Counted from the first letter of the stretch, positions 49,903-59,052 are shown. The stretch is DNA of 64,000 nt from an uncultured Clostridia bacterium (GCA_934793215.1 CAKVOP010000002.1:1-64000), one strand, 5' to 3'. Notes: generated by a model not told the origin, from the sequence alone. Translations and numbers: made by a program.

Positions 49903-52401
49903 ATGAGTAAACTTTTGATTGTTGATGGAAATAGTATCGCGTACAGGGCATATTATGCTCTGCCTTTTTTATCTAATCATGAAGGAAAGCCATCCGGTGC
50001 AATTTATGGCTTTGCAAATATTTTAATTAAACTTTTAGAACAAACAAGCCCCGATTATGTTGTTGTTGCGTTTGATCATGCAAGAAAAACTTTTAGAAAT
50101 GACATTTATCCTGAATACAAAATGCAAAGGAAACCAACGCCAGAAGAACTTTTAACACAACTGCCTGTCATACGAGAGATGACTGCACTTATGGGCATAA
50201 AAGTAATAGAATCAGCGGGGATAGAAGCGGACGATATAATTGGAACAACAAGTAAACTTTTTGAAGGGGAAAAAATTATTTTGTCGGGTGACCGCGATCT
50301 ATTGCAACTTATAGATAATTGTACAACTGTTTGGCTTACTAAAAAAGGAATAACAGAAGTGGACAAAGTTGATGAAACTAGGCTTAAAGAACTTTTTGGG
50401 CTTAAACCTTTTCAAATTGTCCATTTGAAAGCACTAATGGGTGATGCGTCGGATAACATTCCTGGCGTCAAAGGAGTGGGTGAGAAAACAGCACTTAATT
50501 TGCTTGAAAAATTTGAAACAGTCGATAACCTTTACGAAAATATAAACGAAGTTCAAGGCAAAATAAAAGAAAAGCTTTTAATGGATAAAGATATGGCGTT
50601 TATTTCAAAAACGCTCGCGACAATTAAACGTGATTGCGATATAGATTTTAATATCGAAGACGCAAGATTTTCTTTTCCATTAAGTCAAAAAGCATACGAT
50701 TTCTTTAAAAATTACGACTTTACTTCTATAATCAAAAATAACAATATATTTGAAAAAACAAACGACAAAAAGGAAGACAAAAAAGTAAAAAGAATTTCTC
50801 TTAATGGTGAAATTTTAAATGAAATGAGCAAATTAAAGAGTGGCGAATTCTTCTATGATTTGCAATCACTTGAATTTCTTTTCGAAGGAAATATTTACTT
50901 TTTAGAGCAAAATTATGGAATGTTTGAAGACGGACTTTCATTAAATGAAATTTTTGAAAAATTAAAGCATGTGTTTGAAGACGAAAGAGTTTTAAAAGTT
51001 ACGCCTAATGCAAAGTTCGACATGGGCATTTTGAACAAATCCGGCATTAGACTTATTAATTATTATGACCTTTCATTGGCAGAGTATATCGCAAGAGGCG
51101 CACTTAAAAGTGCAATGAAACAGCCTAAACTTGATGAGGCGATTGAATTAAAAGAAAGTTGTGATGAAGAACTAAAGAAACACGATCTTGATGAAATATA
51201 TTATTCAATAGAAATTCCACTTGTAAAAATTCTTTTTGACATGGAAAAAGCGGGTTTTAAGATTGACAAAAATAAGTTAGATATACTATCAAAAGAGTTT
51301 GAGGATAAGTTGCAAAGTCTTGAACAAGACATATATCAAGAGACCGGGGCAGAGTTTAATATAAGTTCTCCAAAACAGGTCGCAGAGGTTTTATTTGACA
51401 AACTCGGTATAACCGCTTACAACAATAAAAAGCGTTCAACAAATGCAAATGTGCTTGATGAGCTTCGATATATTCCAGTTGTTGATAAAATTTTAAATTA
51501 TAGAAAGTACTCAAAATTGAAAAACACTTATATTGATGTTTATGACAAACTGATTTCAAACGGGGAAAGTGTTTTACACACAACATTTAACCAAACACAA
51601 ACTAGTACTGGCAGACTTTCAAGTAGCGAACCAAATCTTCAAAACATTCCAACACGCGACGATGAAGGCAAGGTTTTGAGAAAGATTTTTGTCTCCAAAT
51701 TTGAAAATGGTAAAATCATTTCCGCAGATTATAACCAAATTGAATTGCGTCTTCTGGCTGATATGTCAGGGGAAGAAAAACTTATAGAGGCATACAAAAA
51801 TGGTGTAGATATTCATAGAAAAACAGCAAGTGACATCTTTGGTGTTCCGCTTGAAGAGGTTACTGACGCGGAAAGGCGTGAAGCTAAAGCGGTAAACTTT
51901 GGAATAATCTATGGTATAAGTGACTATGGTTTAAGCCAAAATATAAAATCAACGAGAAAGAAAGCGAAAGATTATATTGACTCGTATTTTTTCCGTTATC
52001 CGCTTGTAAAAAAGTTTATGGACGACAATGTCGAGTTTGCAAGAGATCACGGCTATGCGGTCACAAAATTCGGCAGAATAAGGTATATACCTGAAATATC
52101 TTCATCAAAATTTCCAATTCGATCATTTGGCGAGAGAGTTGCGATGAACATGCCACTTCAAGGAACGGCAAGCGATATAATTAAACTTGCGATGATACAT
52201 GTTTCTCAAAGAATTGAAAAGGAACATCTTAAAAGTCAATTAATTTTGCAAATCCATGACGAACTTATTGTGGACACTTATCCTGGTGAAGAAAAGAAGG
52301 TAGAGACACTTTTAAGAGAAGAAATGGAAAATGTTGCAAATCTCAAAATTCCACTTTTGGTTTCAGTGGGTGAGGGTGAAAACTTATACGATTGCAAATA
52401 A
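49903..52401 (+). CDS. polA: DNA polymerase I
   Basis: An 832-aa repair and Okazaki-fragment polymerase. The N-terminal 5'-3' exonuclease domain (1-290) has its acidic residues (IVDGNSIAYRA, VVAFDHARKTFR, EADDIIGT, LSGDRDLLQL, GDASDNIPGVKGVG). The middle 3'-5' proofreading domain lacks the DxE motif (it reads FFYDLQSLEF), so it is inactive, as in Bacillus and Thermus enzymes. The polymerase domain has motif A DYNQIELRLLA, motif B RREAKAVNFGIIYG and motif C QIHDELIVD. GGGAGGAG is the ribosome-binding site. Confidence 0.97.
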   Translation: MSKLLIVDGNSIAYRAYYALPFLSNHEGKPSGAIYGFANILIKLLEQTSPDYVVVAFDHARKTFRNDIYPEYKMQRKPTPEELLTQLPVIREMTALMGIKVIESAGIEADDIIGTTSKLFEGEKIILSGDRDLLQLIDNCTTVWLTKKGITEVDKVDETRLKELFGLKPFQIVHLKALMGDASDNIPGVKGVGEKTALNLLEKFETVDNLYENINEVQGKIKEKLLMDKDMAFISKTLATIKRDCDIDFNIEDARFSFPLSQKAYDFFKNYDFTSIIKNNNIFEKTNDKKEDKKVKRISLNGEILNEMSKLKSGEFFYDLQSLEFLFEGNIYFLEQNYGMFEDGLSLNEIFEKLKHVFEDERVLKVTPNAKFDMGILNKSGIRLINYYDLSLAEYIARGALKSAMKQPKLDEAIELKESCDEELKKHDLDEIYYSIEIPLVKILFDMEKAGFKIDKNKLDILSKEFEDKLQSLEQDIYQETGAEFNISSPKQVAEVLFDKLGITAYNNKKRSTNANVLDELRYIPVVDKILNYRKYSKLKNTYIDVYDKLISNGESVLHTTFNQTQTSTGRLSSSEPNLQNIPTRDDEGKVLRKIFVSKFENGKIISADYNQIELRLLADMSGEEKLIEAYKNGVDIHRKTASDIFGVPLEEVTDAERREAKAVNFGIIYGISDYGLSQNIKSTRKKAKDYIDSYFFRYPLVKKFMDDNVEFARDHGYAVTKFGRIRYIPEISSSKFPIRSFGERVAMNMPLQGTASDIIKLAMIHVSQRIEKEHLKSQLILQIHDELIVDTYPGEEKKVETLLREEMENVANLKIPLLVSVGEGENLYDCK

Positions 52402-52417
52402 AATACCAAGGAGAAAA

Positions 52418-53086
52418 ATGAAAACAAAAGCAATTATTTTTGATTTTGATGGCACTTTAACCAAACCGCATCGTTTGCCTAATAGTTGGGCACGAGTTTG
52501 GGATAGAATTGGGTGCAAGGATATAGATGACTTGTATTATGGTCAGTATTTAAATGGTGAAATTTCTTATACGAAGTGGCTAGACCTTTGTTATGATTGT
52601 TTTAAAGAAAATAAGGTTAATAAAAAAGATTTTTTTGAAATATCTAATGAAATAGAACTTGTCGACAATTTGGAGGAATATTTTAAATATTTAAATGAAC
52701 AAAACATCAAAATATACATTTTGTCGGGTGGTGTGGGCAATATTATTGAAGAAAAGACTGCACCGCTAAAAAAATATATCACCTCAATTGAGGCGGATAA
52801 GTTTTTGATAGATGAAAAAGGCTATTTATGTGGAGTTCAAGCAAGCGAAAGCCGAATTGAAACTAAATCGCACTTTGTTAAATCTTTAATGACAAATTTG
52901 GGATTAAACCATGATGAAGTTGTGTTTGTAGGAAACGGAGCAAATGACGAAGAGGTCTACACGAGTGGAGTTAAAACTATTTGTGTAAATCCAGATAAAA
53001 ATGCTCACCCCAACAATAAGATATTTTGGACCGAATATCTTGAAGATTGTTTGGATATAATGAAAACGCTTAATTTCATAGAGTAA
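52418..53086 (+). CDS. HAD family phosphatase (phosphoserine-phosphatase-like)
   Basis: A 222-aa haloacid dehalogenase hydrolase. Motif I is FDFDGTLT (nucleophile Asp about 9), motif II LSGG, motif III a Lys in RIETKSHFV, and motif IV GNGANDEEV. The helical cap inserted after motif I is the C1 type. The substrate cannot be told from sequence. Start ATG 52418 with AAGGAG upstream. In many Firmicutes coaE follows polA; it does not here. Confidence 0.85.
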   Translation: MKTKAIIFDFDGTLTKPHRLPNSWARVWDRIGCKDIDDLYYGQYLNGEISYTKWLDLCYDCFKENKVNKKDFFEISNEIELVDNLEEYFKYLNEQNIKIYILSGGVGNIIEEKTAPLKKYITSIEADKFLIDEKGYLCGVQASESRIETKSHFVKSLMTNLGLNHDEVVFVGNGANDEEVYTSGVKTICVNPDKNAHPNNKIFWTEYLEDCLDIMKTLNFIE

Positions 53087-53100
53087 AGTCTTTAAATCGT

Positions 53101-53129
53101 TTGACAAAAAAAGATTGGTTAGGTATACT
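53101..53129 (+). promoter_or_regulatory. Promoter of ruvX
   Basis: TTGACA (53101-53106), 17-nt spacer, TATACT (53124-53129); short leader with TGGAGA ribosome-binding site. Confidence 0.85.
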
Positions 53130-53143
53130 AAAATCGTGGAGAT

Positions 53144-53566
53144 ATGATGACGCAACATAGGAAGATGGGCATTGATTATGGAGATGTGCGCATAGGTATA
53201 GCAATGACTGATGCTTTGTGCATTATTTCAAGTCCTTTTGAAGTCTATAAAAATAAAGGGGAAGAAGACGCACTTAATCATATTGTAGCGCTTATTAAGC
53301 AGTACAATGTTGATGGTATTGCAATGGGACTTCCTATAAATATGGACGGAACGGAAGGGGAAAGAGCCCAAATTCATAGAGCTTTTGGTGAAAAACTTGA
53401 AAAGCTTTCAGGTGTTAAGGTCGCTTTTATCGATGAGCGCTTAACCTCGGCCGAGGCAGAAGAAATCTTGATTTCTAGTGGGGTTCGAAGGGAAAAGCGA
53501 AAGGAACTTATCGATAAAATATCGGCACAGATAATATTGCAGTCATATATCGACAATTTACACTAA
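53144..53566 (+). CDS. ruvX: Putative pre-16S rRNA nuclease / Holliday junction resolvase-like YqgF
   Basis: A 140-aa RNase-H-fold protein. The first acidic motif is GIDYGDVRIGIAMTD, the second PINMDGTEG, and the third DERLTSAEAEE. The family matures the 16S rRNA 5' end in E. coli; a resolvase role was proposed earlier. ATG 53144 and 53147 are adjacent start candidates. The order with the DUF1292 gene matches yrrK-yrzB of Bacillus. Confidence 0.93.
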   Translation: MMTQHRKMGIDYGDVRIGIAMTDALCIISSPFEVYKNKGEEDALNHIVALIKQYNVDGIAMGLPINMDGTEGERAQIHRAFGEKLEKLSGVKVAFIDERLTSAEAEEILISSGVRREKRKELIDKISAQIILQSYIDNLH

Positions 53567-53670
53567 CGAAAGTATGTTTGAAAATGTTAATAAAGTGAGA
53601 ACATTATCAAGCAAAACTGATGTTACTTAAAAAGTGATGACGTTATTTATAGCGAAATTGCACCAGCAAA

Positions 53671-53699
53671 TTGGTTTGAAATAAAAATGCTCAAACCAA
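53671..53699. repeat. Inverted repeat upstream of the DUF1292 gene
   Basis: TTGGTTTGA and TCAAACCAA, perfect 9-bp arms, 11-nt centre, without a T-run. It may be an RNA hairpin or protein site. Confidence 0.5.
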
Positions 53700-53729
53700 T
53701 GTCACATTTTAATAAAAGGGGAATTTATT

Positions 53730-54161
53730 ATGGCAGACGAACAAAAAATGGAAGAAGTAGACCTTCTTGATGTACTTTTAGATGAGAACAACAAGGAACC
53801 TATCGTTTTTATGGACGAACAAGGGAAAAAACTTGCTTTTGAACAAGTTGCAGTTATTCCTTACGAAGTAAGAAAAGAAACTAGATTATACTGCGTTTTG
53901 AAACCAATTGACAAAATTGACGGGGTAAATGATGACGAAGCAATCGTTTTCCTTGTTGATACTGACGAAGATGGCAACAGCGTAATCAAAGTTGAAGAAG
54001 ATGAGGAAATTGCGATAGCTGTATTTGACAAGTATTATGACCTTCTTGAAGAATCACAAAAAGAAGAAAAGAAAACTGCAAAAAAAGCAACAAAGGCTGC
54101 AGAAAAAAAGCCAGCAGAAAAAAAGGAAACAACTAAAAAGGCTGGTAAAAAAGCAGAATAA
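53730..54161 (+). CDS. DUF1292 family protein (YrzB-like)
   Basis: A 143-aa protein. Residues about 20-105 form the small beta-rich DUF1292 domain (EPIVFMDEQGKKLAFEQVA, AIVFLVDTDEDG). The rest is a Lys/Ala/Glu-rich tail (about 110-143), similar in style to tails on S2 and the E2-like protein in this window. Function unknown. AAAAGGGG ribosome-binding site; terminator follows. Confidence 0.88.
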   Translation: MADEQKMEEVDLLDVLLDENNKEPIVFMDEQGKKLAFEQVAVIPYEVRKETRLYCVLKPIDKIDGVNDDEAIVFLVDTDEDGNSVIKVEEDEEIAIAVFDKYYDLLEESQKEEKKTAKKATKAAEKKPAEKKETTKKAGKKAE

Positions 54162-54165
54162 TTCT

Positions 54166-54207
54166 AAAAAAGTCCTTTCGCCGTATATGTTGGTGAAAGG
54201 CTTTTTT
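54166..54207 (+). terminator. Terminator after the DUF1292 gene
   Basis: CCTTTCGCC pairs with GGTGAAAGG (one G-U), extended by A/T pairs, ending in T residues. From here to 54432 I see no gene. Confidence 0.85.
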
Positions 54208-54432
54208 ATGTCTTCAACATTTTTAAAAAATTACACTATAAAGATATGGAAAGTATTAGAGAAAGTAAGCAAATGATATTCCTTGCTATACACAAGTGAC
54301 ATTTAAAAACAGGGGGAGGAATAATGTAGATTTTCGGCTTATTGTTTTAGCCATCTCTTGTAAATATTTTTTAGTTTAAACAAATAAATAACTCACGCAT
54401 TTATTCATTTAGATTATTAAATTCAGCATAAA

Positions 54433-54459
54433 TTGACATAGTGAGTATATGCATAATAT
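54433..54459 (+). promoter_or_regulatory. Weak promoter of the Cys-rich peptide gene
   Basis: TTGACA (54433-54438) with TAATAT (54454-54459) at a short 15-nt spacing. Confidence 0.35.
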
Positions 54460-54516
54460 CACAAGTTTTGAGCAAACTATTTTTAGCAAGTTAGACTTGC
54501 AAATAGGAGGTACACA

Positions 54517-54702
54517 ATGCTTGGGAAGAATTCTAAATTGGGCAAAAAAAGATCAGGGAAATCTACTGCCAAAAGAAGCAATGTAGAAGCTTCTAGAGAA
54601 CTTAAAACATGTAAGTCATGTGATTCTAGAAACTGCGATTCTAAAAATTGTTCAAGTAAAACTAATGCTTGTACAAGAAATTGCACAAGAAACTGTAAGT
54701 AG
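54517..54702 (+). CDS. Orphan cysteine-rich small peptide, possible RiPP precursor
   Basis: A 61-aa very basic peptide. Residues 1-31 have no cysteine and look like a leader; residues 32-61 contain seven cysteines (32, 35, 40, 45, 52, 56, 60) in repeats of the form S/T-R/K-N-C. It resembles the general style of clostridial Cys-rich peptides such as SCIFF but differs in Cys number and spacing. No radical SAM maturase or transporter lies nearby. The unusually strong ribosome-binding site (AGGAGG, 8 nt before ATG) and an immediate terminator show it is a real, well-translated gene. Metal binding or a spore-coat role are alternatives. Confidence 0.75.
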   Translation: MLGKNSKLGKKRSGKSTAKRSNVEASRELKTCKSCDSRNCDSKNCSSKTNACTRNCTRNCK

Positions 54703-54710
54703 TTTAGACT

Positions 54711-54746
54711 AAAAAAGATATGCAAAATGTATGCATATCTTTTTTA
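54711..54746 (+). terminator. Terminator of the Cys-rich peptide gene
   Basis: AAAAAAGATATGCA pairs perfectly with TGCATATCTTTTTT around a 7-nt loop (14-bp stem). Confidence 0.9.
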
Positions 54747-54783
54747 TAGGATATTAAATATTTGCTAACATGCCAAAGTAAAC

Positions 54784-55524
54784 TTACAACTTTGAGAAAA
54801 CAAGGTTGATTGTTTTGTTGTCTCCATAAGATCCTGTCATTGTAAAACTACTTGAATTCCCCTCAATATCTGCGGTGTCTTGAAAATCGCTATTTTTAAA
54901 AAGAAGAGTGGTGAAATTCGCATAGTAAACATTTGTCCCGACGCTTGTTGAGGCTGTGATTTTAGCACTAAAACGATATGATATATCTTGACCGAGTTTA
55001 CCAAAATAGTAAACTTTATTTGTTGAAATTGGTGTTGCTATGGTCGACGCCAAACCATTTGGGAGCAAAATACTGTTTTTGTCAGTTTGTTCATCTTGAA
55101 TATCTTGTCTAGACCATGTAATTTCAAGATTTGTAATTGCTTCGCTGGCACTCACGCTTGTGATAGTTGCATAGAGCATGTTTTGATAATTATTTCCATC
55201 TCTAAAAATTGCAGTATACGCACCTGCCGTTTCCTTTCCATAAACAAGAGTTAGAGAAGTCGCGTTTTCCTTGTCGCTGTTAACAATTTCTTCGTTGTTT
55301 TTAACCCAGCACACAAAAGAACCATTCCTTTCTTTCGCTTTAAGTGTTATTGTTGTGCCTTCAAGCTTTTCATTATTATTATCCATTCCTTCAACGATTC
55401 CAAGTATAGTATCGCTTGATGAAGCGGTAATAAGATAATTTGATTTAACCGTGCAAGCGAACATTGTTGTGCAAGGAATTAAACATAGCAACAATGCTAA
55501 TCCTACAAGTCGAAATTTTTTCAT
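54784..55524 (-). CDS. Secreted lipoprotein of unknown function
   Basis: A 246-aa protein with a lipoprotein signal peptide: KK-F-R, a hydrophobic stretch and a lipobox-like MFAC (cysteine at about residue 24). The mature part is beta-rich and Ser/Thr/Asn-rich, like extracellular Ig- or repeat-type domains. No family is recognised. AGAGGT precedes the ATG. It is transcribed on the minus strand between the Cys-rich peptide and ytxC genes. Confidence 0.75.
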   Translation of the reverse strand: MKKFRLVGLALLLCLIPCTTMFACTVKSNYLITASSSDTILGIVEGMDNNNEKLEGTTITLKAKERNGSFVCWVKNNEEIVNSDKENATSLTLVYGKETAGAYTAIFRDGNNYQNMLYATITSVSASEAITNLEITWSRQDIQDEQTDKNSILLPNGLASTIATPISTNKVYYFGKLGQDISYRFSAKITASTSVGTNVYYANFTTLLFKNSDFQDTADIEGNSSSFTMTGSYGDNKTINLVFSKL

Positions 55525-55544
55525 AGATTTACCTCTTTTATTTT

Positions 55545-55573
55545 ATTATCTTTATTTTTCTCTTTTTTGTCAA
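55545..55573 (-). promoter_or_regulatory. Promoter of the lipoprotein gene
   Basis: Minus strand: TTGACA (55573-55568), 17-nt spacer, GATAAT (55550-55545). Confidence 0.7.
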
Positions 55574-55648
55574 ATTATTTATCTCAAATTTTGTTTTTGA
55601 TGAGTATTTTTTCTATCCTTGCATAGAATATCCTTGAAAGGAGTGGAC

Positions 55649-56413
55649 ATGTGGGAATACAGCCTCAATATTAAAGATGAAAATAAGGCTCTGGCAAGTT
55701 TTGTTTACAATTCCATGTCGAAATTTGTGGAAAATAACCGCGGAGTGGTAACAAGCCACGAAGAAAATGGCTATATTAAAGTTCTAATTGCGGTAAAAAG
55801 TTATTTTGTTGACCAAATTAAGAGTGAAGTGGCAAGTCTCATTATTGATTCAATCTGCTATAACTTTAAAGAGCGTTTTCTTGATAAATTTCTTATTCTT
55901 CGTGGACTAGACGAGATGGGAATGGGTGCGTTTAAAAAGGCACTTTTAAACTTTGACAAAGAAACAGACCGCTTTATGGTTAAAAAAGCGCTTATTTTAG
56001 ATGGAGAACTTTATCTTGAATCTTTTTTTGATTTTAGACTTAAGTCTTTGCAAAACAAGTGGCAAGAATTAGTAGACTTATCAAACGAAAATAGAGAATT
56101 TCTTTTATCAAGCGAAAGTTTTATTGATTTGCTCAAATTTTTAGTGGATAATCTGGACATATGTGAAGATGAGATAAGCATCTTTAAAGAAAATGGTGAA
56201 TACAAAATCTTTTTAAACGGAGAAAATGTGTCAATAAGCCCTGTTAGTGAAGAAAATATTGTTTCGTCAGTAATTGACCTTTCGCCACAAAAAATAAATT
56301 TATATTTTAAAGAGTCTAGCAAAGCTATCTTTTTATTAGAAAAAATATATGAAGAACGCATAACAGTTAATAAACCTGTTTATAATGTTCAAAAAATTAA
56401 TGGCAGAGCATAA
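55649..56413 (+). CDS. ytxC: YtxC-like sporulation protein
   Basis: A 254-aa soluble protein matching the YtxC type in length, N-terminal MWEYSLNI region and its position just upstream of thrS, as in Bacillus. The C-terminal half contains the characteristic strands LDICEDEISIFKENGEY and EENIVSSVIDLSP. The molecular function is unknown. I choose ATG 55649 because GGAG lies 6 nt upstream. CATAGAAT at 55622-55629 resembles a sigma-E -10 but has no good -35. Confidence 0.75.
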   Translation: MWEYSLNIKDENKALASFVYNSMSKFVENNRGVVTSHEENGYIKVLIAVKSYFVDQIKSEVASLIIDSICYNFKERFLDKFLILRGLDEMGMGAFKKALLNFDKETDRFMVKKALILDGELYLESFFDFRLKSLQNKWQELVDLSNENREFLLSSESFIDLLKFLVDNLDICEDEISIFKENGEYKIFLNGENVSISPVSEENIVSSVIDLSPQKINLYFKESSKAIFLLEKIYEERITVNKPVYNVQKINGRA

Positions 56414-56430
56414 AATTTTTATAAAATTAG

Positions 56431-56459
56431 TTGACAATAAATCGTTTAAAGAGTAAAAT
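56431..56459 (+). promoter_or_regulatory. Promoter of the thrS leader
   Basis: TTGACA (56431-56436), 17-nt spacer, TAAAAT (56454-56459). Confidence 0.85.
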
Positions 56460-56465
56460 GGTCTT

Positions 56466-56672
56466 AAACTTGGAGCAAAAGACAAGTAGGAACATTTGAT
56501 GCGTCCAGAGAAAGATTGGTTGGTGAAAAATCTTGGCTAAAATGTAAACCGAAACCACTTGAGCAGAGAAAAGTTCTCAAATGAGTGGCACAATATGTGC
56601 AAATAAGGTGGAACCGCGGTCTAAAACATCGTCCTTAAATACAAGGTGACTTGTCTTTAAGGATTTTTTGTT
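56466..56672 (+). promoter_or_regulatory. T-box riboswitch controlling thrS
   Basis: A tRNA-sensing leader. The T-box sequence AATAAGGTGGAACCGCGG (56602-56619) is canonical. ACC threonine triplets occur in the stem I region (56548-56556). The terminator helix (56632-56663: TCCTTAAA.ACAAG with CTTGT.TTTAAGGA) is followed by a T run. Uncharged tRNA-Thr would stabilise the antiterminator and allow thrS expression. Confidence 0.93.
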
Positions 56673-56698
56673 TTAAGGACAATATAAAGGAGAAGAAT

Positions 56699-58438
56699 AT
56701 GGAAATTAAAAAGGAAAAAGACGAACAACTCGAAATTGCAAGGCATTCTCTTGCCCATGTGCTTGCAAAAGCACTTATGGAGCTTTACCCAACTACAAAA
56801 CTTACTATTGGACCTGCTATCGAGGACGGCTTTTATTATGACATTGACCTAGATAAGTCTATTACACAGGACCAATATGATGTTATTGAAAGGAAAATGA
56901 GAGAAATTTTAAACAAAGGAGAGAATTTCGTAAGAAAAGAAGTTTCTAGGGAAGAAGCCCTTAAACTTTTTGCGGGGAACGAATACAAAACAGAAATTAT
57001 TAACGAATTGCCAGAAGATGCAGTTGTAACCATATATTACACTGGCGACGACTTTTTTGATCTATGTAGAGGTCCTCATGTTGAAAGTACTAGAAACCTT
57101 CAAAACTATGGCTTTAAAATTAAAACTATAAATGGTGCATATTGGAGAGGGGACGAAAAGAACAAGATGCTCCAGAGAGTTTATGTTAACGCATTTAAAA
57201 CCAAAAAAGATCTTGCTGACTATCTCAATATGCAAGAAGAAGCTAAAAAGAGAGATCATAGAAAACTTGGAAGAGATCTTAAACTCTTTATGATTTCACC
57301 AGAGGGTCCAGGATTTCCATTTTATCTTCCAAACGGAATGATTGTGAGAAATCTTCTTATAGATTATTGGAGAGAACTTCACAGAGAGGCAGGTTATCAA
57401 GAAATTATGACTCCAATTATGCTTAACCGCCATCTTTGGGAGACATCTGGTCACTGGGATCACTATAAAAACAATATGTATTTATCAACGATTGATGATG
57501 AAACATATGCAATTAAACCTATGAACTGCCCAGGTGGGGTACTTGTTTATAAAAACGAACCACATTCTTACAAAGACCTTCCACTCCGTCTAGGCGAACT
57601 TGGACAAGTGCATAGATATGAAAAATCAGGCGAACTTGGTGGACTCTTGAGAGTTAGAAGTTTCACCCAAGACGATGCTCACATATTTATGACACCTGGT
57701 CAAATTAAGGGTGAAATTGAAAATGTTGTAAGATTAATTGATAAGGTTTATAATGTCTTTGGGTTTAAGTACCAAATCGAACTTTCAACCCGTCCTGAAA
57801 ATAGTATGGGAAGTGACGAAGATTGGGAACTTGCAACACAAGGACTTATCAGTGCCCTTGACGATCTTGGAAGAGACTATGTGATTAATGAAGGTGATGG
57901 TGCTTTCTACGGGCCTAAAATTGACTTCCACCTTACAGATGCCATTGGAAGAACTTGGCAATGTGGAACAATTCAACTAGACTTCCAACTTCCACAAAGA
58001 TTTGAACTCGAATATGTTGGTGACGATGGACAAAAACACAGACCAATTATGATTCACCGTGTAATTTATGGGTCTCTTGAAAGGTTTATTGGTATGCTTA
58101 TTGAGAATTTCGCTGGTGCTTTTCCTCTTTGGCTTGCCCCAGAACAAGTAAGAGTTTTGACACTTACAGAAAAAAATAATGCATATGGAAAGGAAATTAA
58201 AGACAAACTCTTTAATCTTGGATTTAGAGTTACTCTTGACGATAGAAATGAAAAAATTGGCTACAAAATTAGAGAGGCCTCAAGCATGAAAATCCCTTAT
58301 CTTATCATCGTTGGTGATGAAGAAGAGACAAACAAAACAATTTCTATTCGTGGAAGAGGTTTTGAAAATAAATCAGGACTTAATTTGTCAGATTTTATCG
58401 ACAGACTTCAAAATGAGGTTAAAACAAAGAAAATTTAG
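56699..58438 (+). CDS. thrS: Threonyl-tRNA synthetase, lacking the N-terminal TGS domain
   Basis: A 579-aa class II synthetase; most bacterial ThrRS are about 630-645 aa. It begins near the N2 editing domain (RHSLAHVLAKAL; the later DLCRGPHV Cys/His pair completes the editing zinc-like site), so the N1 TGS domain is absent. The catalytic domain has motif 2 region HRYEKSGELGG, MNCPGG, and motif 3 GSLERFIGMLIE, plus the anticodon-binding domain (about 480-579). I choose ATG 56699 with AAAGGAG upstream. Regulated by the preceding T-box. Confidence 0.95.
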   Translation: MEIKKEKDEQLEIARHSLAHVLAKALMELYPTTKLTIGPAIEDGFYYDIDLDKSITQDQYDVIERKMREILNKGENFVRKEVSREEALKLFAGNEYKTEIINELPEDAVVTIYYTGDDFFDLCRGPHVESTRNLQNYGFKIKTINGAYWRGDEKNKMLQRVYVNAFKTKKDLADYLNMQEEAKKRDHRKLGRDLKLFMISPEGPGFPFYLPNGMIVRNLLIDYWRELHREAGYQEIMTPIMLNRHLWETSGHWDHYKNNMYLSTIDDETYAIKPMNCPGGVLVYKNEPHSYKDLPLRLGELGQVHRYEKSGELGGLLRVRSFTQDDAHIFMTPGQIKGEIENVVRLIDKVYNVFGFKYQIELSTRPENSMGSDEDWELATQGLISALDDLGRDYVINEGDGAFYGPKIDFHLTDAIGRTWQCGTIQLDFQLPQRFELEYVGDDGQKHRPIMIHRVIYGSLERFIGMLIENFAGAFPLWLAPEQVRVLTLTEKNNAYGKEIKDKLFNLGFRVTLDDRNEKIGYKIREASSMKIPYLIIVGDEEETNKTISIRGRGFENKSGLNLSDFIDRLQNEVKTKKI

Positions 58439-58449
58439 TTGTTTTCATT

Positions 58450-58477
58450 TTGAAAATTTAATGCTTTATGCTAAAAT
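58450..58477 (+). promoter_or_regulatory. Promoter of yajC
   Basis: TTGAAA (58450-58455), 16-nt spacer, TAAAAT (58472-58477) with an extended TGc. Confidence 0.65.
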
Positions 58478-58502
58478 GAGCACATCTTTATAGGAGGAAG
58501 AA

Positions 58503-58916
58503 ATGGGAACAACACAAATTATACTGCTTTGTACTATTGTTATCTTGGTTGTTATGTATCCAATTCTTACAAGAATTAGAAACAAAAAAGATATTGAAAA
58601 ATTACAACAACAAACTGACAATTTAAAAGTGGGAACAAAGGTTTTAACAACGAGCGGAATTTATGGAACTGTTGTAGAGCTTCGTGAAGAAAACGAGCGT
58701 ACTTTGGTTGTTATTGAAACCGGCTCAAAAGATAAAAAGGGCTATCTTGCTATTGAAGCTTTTGCAATTTATACAGTTTTTGATGAGGAAAAACCTACTG
58801 AAAAATTGCCAGCAGAGGTTAAACCTGCGGATATTGAAGTAGAAGCAAAAAAATTAAATAATACCTTGGAAAAAACAGAGGCGAAAGTCGAAAATAAGAA
58901 AAAACAAGAAAAATAA
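58503..58916 (+). CDS. yajC: Preprotein translocase subunit YajC
   Basis: A 137-aa protein with one N-terminal membrane helix (about 4-22), the conserved NLKVGTKVLTTSGIYGTVVE region (about 41-60) and a charged C-terminal extension. YajC associates with SecDF and the translocon. AGGAGGAAG is the ribosome-binding site. Confidence 0.93.
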   Translation: MGTTQIILLCTIVILVVMYPILTRIRNKKDIEKLQQQTDNLKVGTKVLTTSGIYGTVVELREENERTLVVIETGSKDKKGYLAIEAFAIYTVFDEEKPTEKLPAEVKPADIEVEAKKLNNTLEKTEAKVENKKKQEK

Positions 58917-58931
58917 TCAAAAAGAATAAAT

Positions 58932-58958
58932 AAAAGGAGGGGATTTCCTCTCTTTTTT
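58932..58958 (+). terminator. Terminator after yajC
   Basis: AAAAGGAGGGG pairs with CCTCTCTTTTT (two G-U) over a 4-nt loop, ending in T residues. Confidence 0.6.
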
Positions 58959-59052
58959 GTTGTAACAAGCCTGCTTTGTCATTTTTAACACTTTTAAAAC
59001 ATAATTTAAATCATAAAAAGCAAATGTATATTTTGTTTTAAAGGAGTCAAAC

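Noticed and set aside
54025..54276. An 83-codon lysine-rich frame
   Set aside because: It is an alternate frame of the Lys/Ala tail of the DUF1292 gene and runs through its terminator.
54517..54702. Identification of the Cys-rich peptide as SCIFF
   Set aside because: It has seven, not six, cysteines, different spacing, a long basic leader and no adjacent radical SAM enzyme.
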